A DNA stretch of 64,000 bases from Sandaracinaceae bacterium (GTDB lineage Bacteria > Myxococcota_A > Polyangia > Polyangiales > Houyiibacteriaceae). Of the stretch, positions 62,738 through 64,000 are shown in pieces (position 1 is the stretch's first letter; each line of letters begins with the position of its first letter). The DNA is taken from NCBI GenBank assembly GCA_020633055.1, contig JACKEJ010000004.1:1110659-1174658 (forward strand), given 5' to 3'. A program made the position numbers and the translations under genes. Under the pieces are notes generated by a model. The model did not search any database and had not been told where the DNA came from. It saw nothing but the letters and a program-made list of their open reading frames with translations.

Positions 62738-63961
62738 ATGTCATTTCTACAGATTCACACGCTCACGTCCTACCCCGCCTCGCTCCTCAATCGTGACGAT
62801 GTCGGCTTCGCGAAGCGACTGCCGTTCGGCGGCGCGACGCGGACCCGCATCTCCTCCCAGTGCCTGAAGCGGCACTGGCGCACGTTCGACGGGGAAGGAT
62901 CCATCGACTCCATCGAGATCGGAGGCACCATCGTCCCGATGGCCGTGCGCTCGCGGCGTTCGTTCGAGCGGCACGTGTACCAACCGCTCGTCGATGGGGG
63001 GGTCGCACAGGATGTCGCTGAAGCGGTGACCGACCGGCTGATGGCCGCCGTGCTGGGGGAGAGCGCCAAGGCGAAGAAGGCGAAGACTGAGAAGAAGGGC
63101 AAGAAGCAGGACGACGCCGATGCGGAGCGTGATGCCATTCAGACTGGTCAGGTGACGGTACTGGGCAAGCCCGAACTCGACTTCATGCTCACGCTCGGAA
63201 AGGAGATCGCGGCGCAGGCGAAGGACGAGGCCTCCGTTGAGAAGGCCACCAAGGCCGTGCTGACGAAGGAGCAGCTCAACAACCTCAAGACCCTCCGCCA
63301 GGGCGCCGGTCTCGATGCCGCGCTCTTCGGTCGCATGGTGACCAGCGACCATCTCGCACGCGCAGATGCTGCGATCCATGTGGCGCACGCCTTCACCGTG
63401 CACAAGGAGGACTCGGAGTCGGACTACTTCTCCGCTATGGACGACCTCGCGGAGGGGGACGATGCCTTGGGGAGCGGTCACATCGGCAACACGGAGCTGA
63501 CGAGCGGTCTGTACTACGGGTACGTCGTCGTCGATGTCCCGCTCCTGGTGTCGAACCTGGAGGGCGGCGACCGGAAGCTCTGGACCGAGCGCGACCGTGC
63601 GCTCGCGGCGGAGGTGGTACGGCGGCTCGCGCACATCATTCCGACAGTCACGCCCGGGGCGAAGCTTGGGTCGACCGCGCCCTACGCCTACTCGCACTTC
63701 GTGATGGCCGAGTGGGGGACCGCGCAGCCCCGGACGTTGGCCAACGCGTTCGATGCGCCGGTGCGCGCGGACCACGACATCCTTCGTAGCGCCTACGACC
63801 AGCTGGCCGCCTACGTGGCGGACGTCGACGATGCCTACGGCAAGAAGACCGAGCGGCGCTACGTGGCCATTCGCTCGACGGACTCGCTGGGCAAGCTGGG
63901 TGGCGAGAAGGGCTCACTCGACCAGCTCGCGGATTTCTGCGCCTCCATGGTGCGAGGATGA
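62738..63961 (+). CDS. casC: Cascade backbone subunit Cas7e (Cse4/CasC)
   Basis: 407 residues; GAAGGAAG lies 6 bases upstream of the ATG. The N-terminus FLQIHTLTSYPASLLNRDD then AKRLPFGGATRTRISSQCLK is the classic Cas7e start, and HVAHAFTVHKEDSESDYFSAMDD and the SHFVMAEW segment agree. Six copies bind the crRNA spacer. It is longer than many homologues, in part because of a Lys-rich, low-complexity insert at about 109-132 (SAKAKKAKTEKKGKKQDDAD). The stop overlaps the next start by ATGA. Confidence 0.94.
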   Translation: MSFLQIHTLTSYPASLLNRDDVGFAKRLPFGGATRTRISSQCLKRHWRTFDGEGSIDSIEIGGTIVPMAVRSRRSFERHVYQPLVDGGVAQDVAEAVTDRLMAAVLGESAKAKKAKTEKKGKKQDDADAERDAIQTGQVTVLGKPELDFMLTLGKEIAAQAKDEASVEKATKAVLTKEQLNNLKTLRQGAGLDAALFGRMVTSDHLARADAAIHVAHAFTVHKEDSESDYFSAMDDLAEGDDALGSGHIGNTELTSGLYYGYVVVDVPLLVSNLEGGDRKLWTERDRALAAEVVRRLAHIIPTVTPGAKLGSTAPYAYSHFVMAEWGTAQPRTLANAFDAPVRADHDILRSAYDQLAAYVADVDDAYGKKTERRYVAIRSTDSLGKLGGEKGSLDQLADFCASMVRG

Positions 63962-64000
63962 AGGTCCTGCTGCTGCGTTTCGATGCGCCCCTCCTGTCGT
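63958..64000 (+). CDS. casD: Start of Cas5e (CasD), cut by the window edge
   Basis: Fourteen codons are visible: MKVLLLRFDAPLLS. The start KVLLLRFDAPL is the standard beginning of Cas5e, which caps the 5' handle of the crRNA. It overlaps casC by ATGA, as is normal in I-E operons. Everything beyond lies outside the window, including any cas6e, cas1, cas2 and array. Confidence 0.85.
   Translation, partial: MKVLLLRFDAPLLS

Noticed and set aside
57701..64000. CRISPR array near the cas genes
   Set aside because: No regularly spaced direct repeat of about 28-29 bases was found; the array, if any, is beyond the right edge.

Overview
The window is very GC-rich and its codon use, secreted-protein style and regulatory style point to a large-genome myxobacterium of the Polyangia type (Sandaracinus-like; family inferred from style, not from a marker tree). 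The signs are a MYXO-CTERM-like tail, lipoproteins with DMG/PDLG or GGTDGG spacer repeats, a STAND-type ATPase regulator, a Ser/Thr-kinase remnant, many CDS pairs joined by 4-base ATGA/GTGA overlaps, and a recurring TANNNT box 5-9 bases before start codons (probable leaderless transcripts).

0-17.7 kb is mostly housekeeping and cell-envelope genes: a truncated membrane sensor, a Ser/Thr-kinase remnant, a beta-helix/Calx-beta surface protein, a neutral-ceramidase-like lipoprotein, a phosphodiester glycosidase, a peroxiredoxin-like protein, a CPBP membrane protease, the agmatine-to-putrescine pair aguA-aguB, a PIN/Phd toxin-antitoxin pair, a PepSY membrane protein, and dnaN. The 0.5 kb between dnaN and the next gene carries two one-mismatch DnaA boxes and a direct repeat, so it is a candidate origin or DnaA-controlled promoter.

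18-27.7 kb is one translationally coupled run of four exported proteins: a Cys-rich/Gly-rich giant, a lectin-fold lipoprotein, a protein laid out like the N-terminal part of vitellogenin/apolipoprotein (beta domain plus HEAT-like helices), and a small lipoprotein. 27.7-35 kb has an SDR, a secreted protein preceded by three 11-bp repeats, a STAND-XRE regulator pair, a hydrolase and a nucleotidyltransferase/partner pair. 35.2-39.3 kb is a compact operon that joins an exported caspase-fold/beta-barrel protein, a lipoprotein, an ECF sigma factor and its membrane anti-sigma factor. I regard this as the most interesting possible new signalling system here. 39.5-53.6 kb holds hydrolases, a metallophosphoesterase, PHP and SGNH proteins, a decayed NADAR fragment, a plant-SOS1-like antiporter next to a K+-channel/RCK protein, and a TetR-hydrolase pair with a clear operator.

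53.7-64 kb is a defence island: a HipA-type kinase coupled to a DUF262 protein without a visible HipB, a divergent WYL regulator, then a type I-E CRISPR operon (cas3, cse1, cse2, cas7e, start of cas5e). The island runs off the right edge, so cas6e, cas1, cas2 and the array, if present, lie outside.
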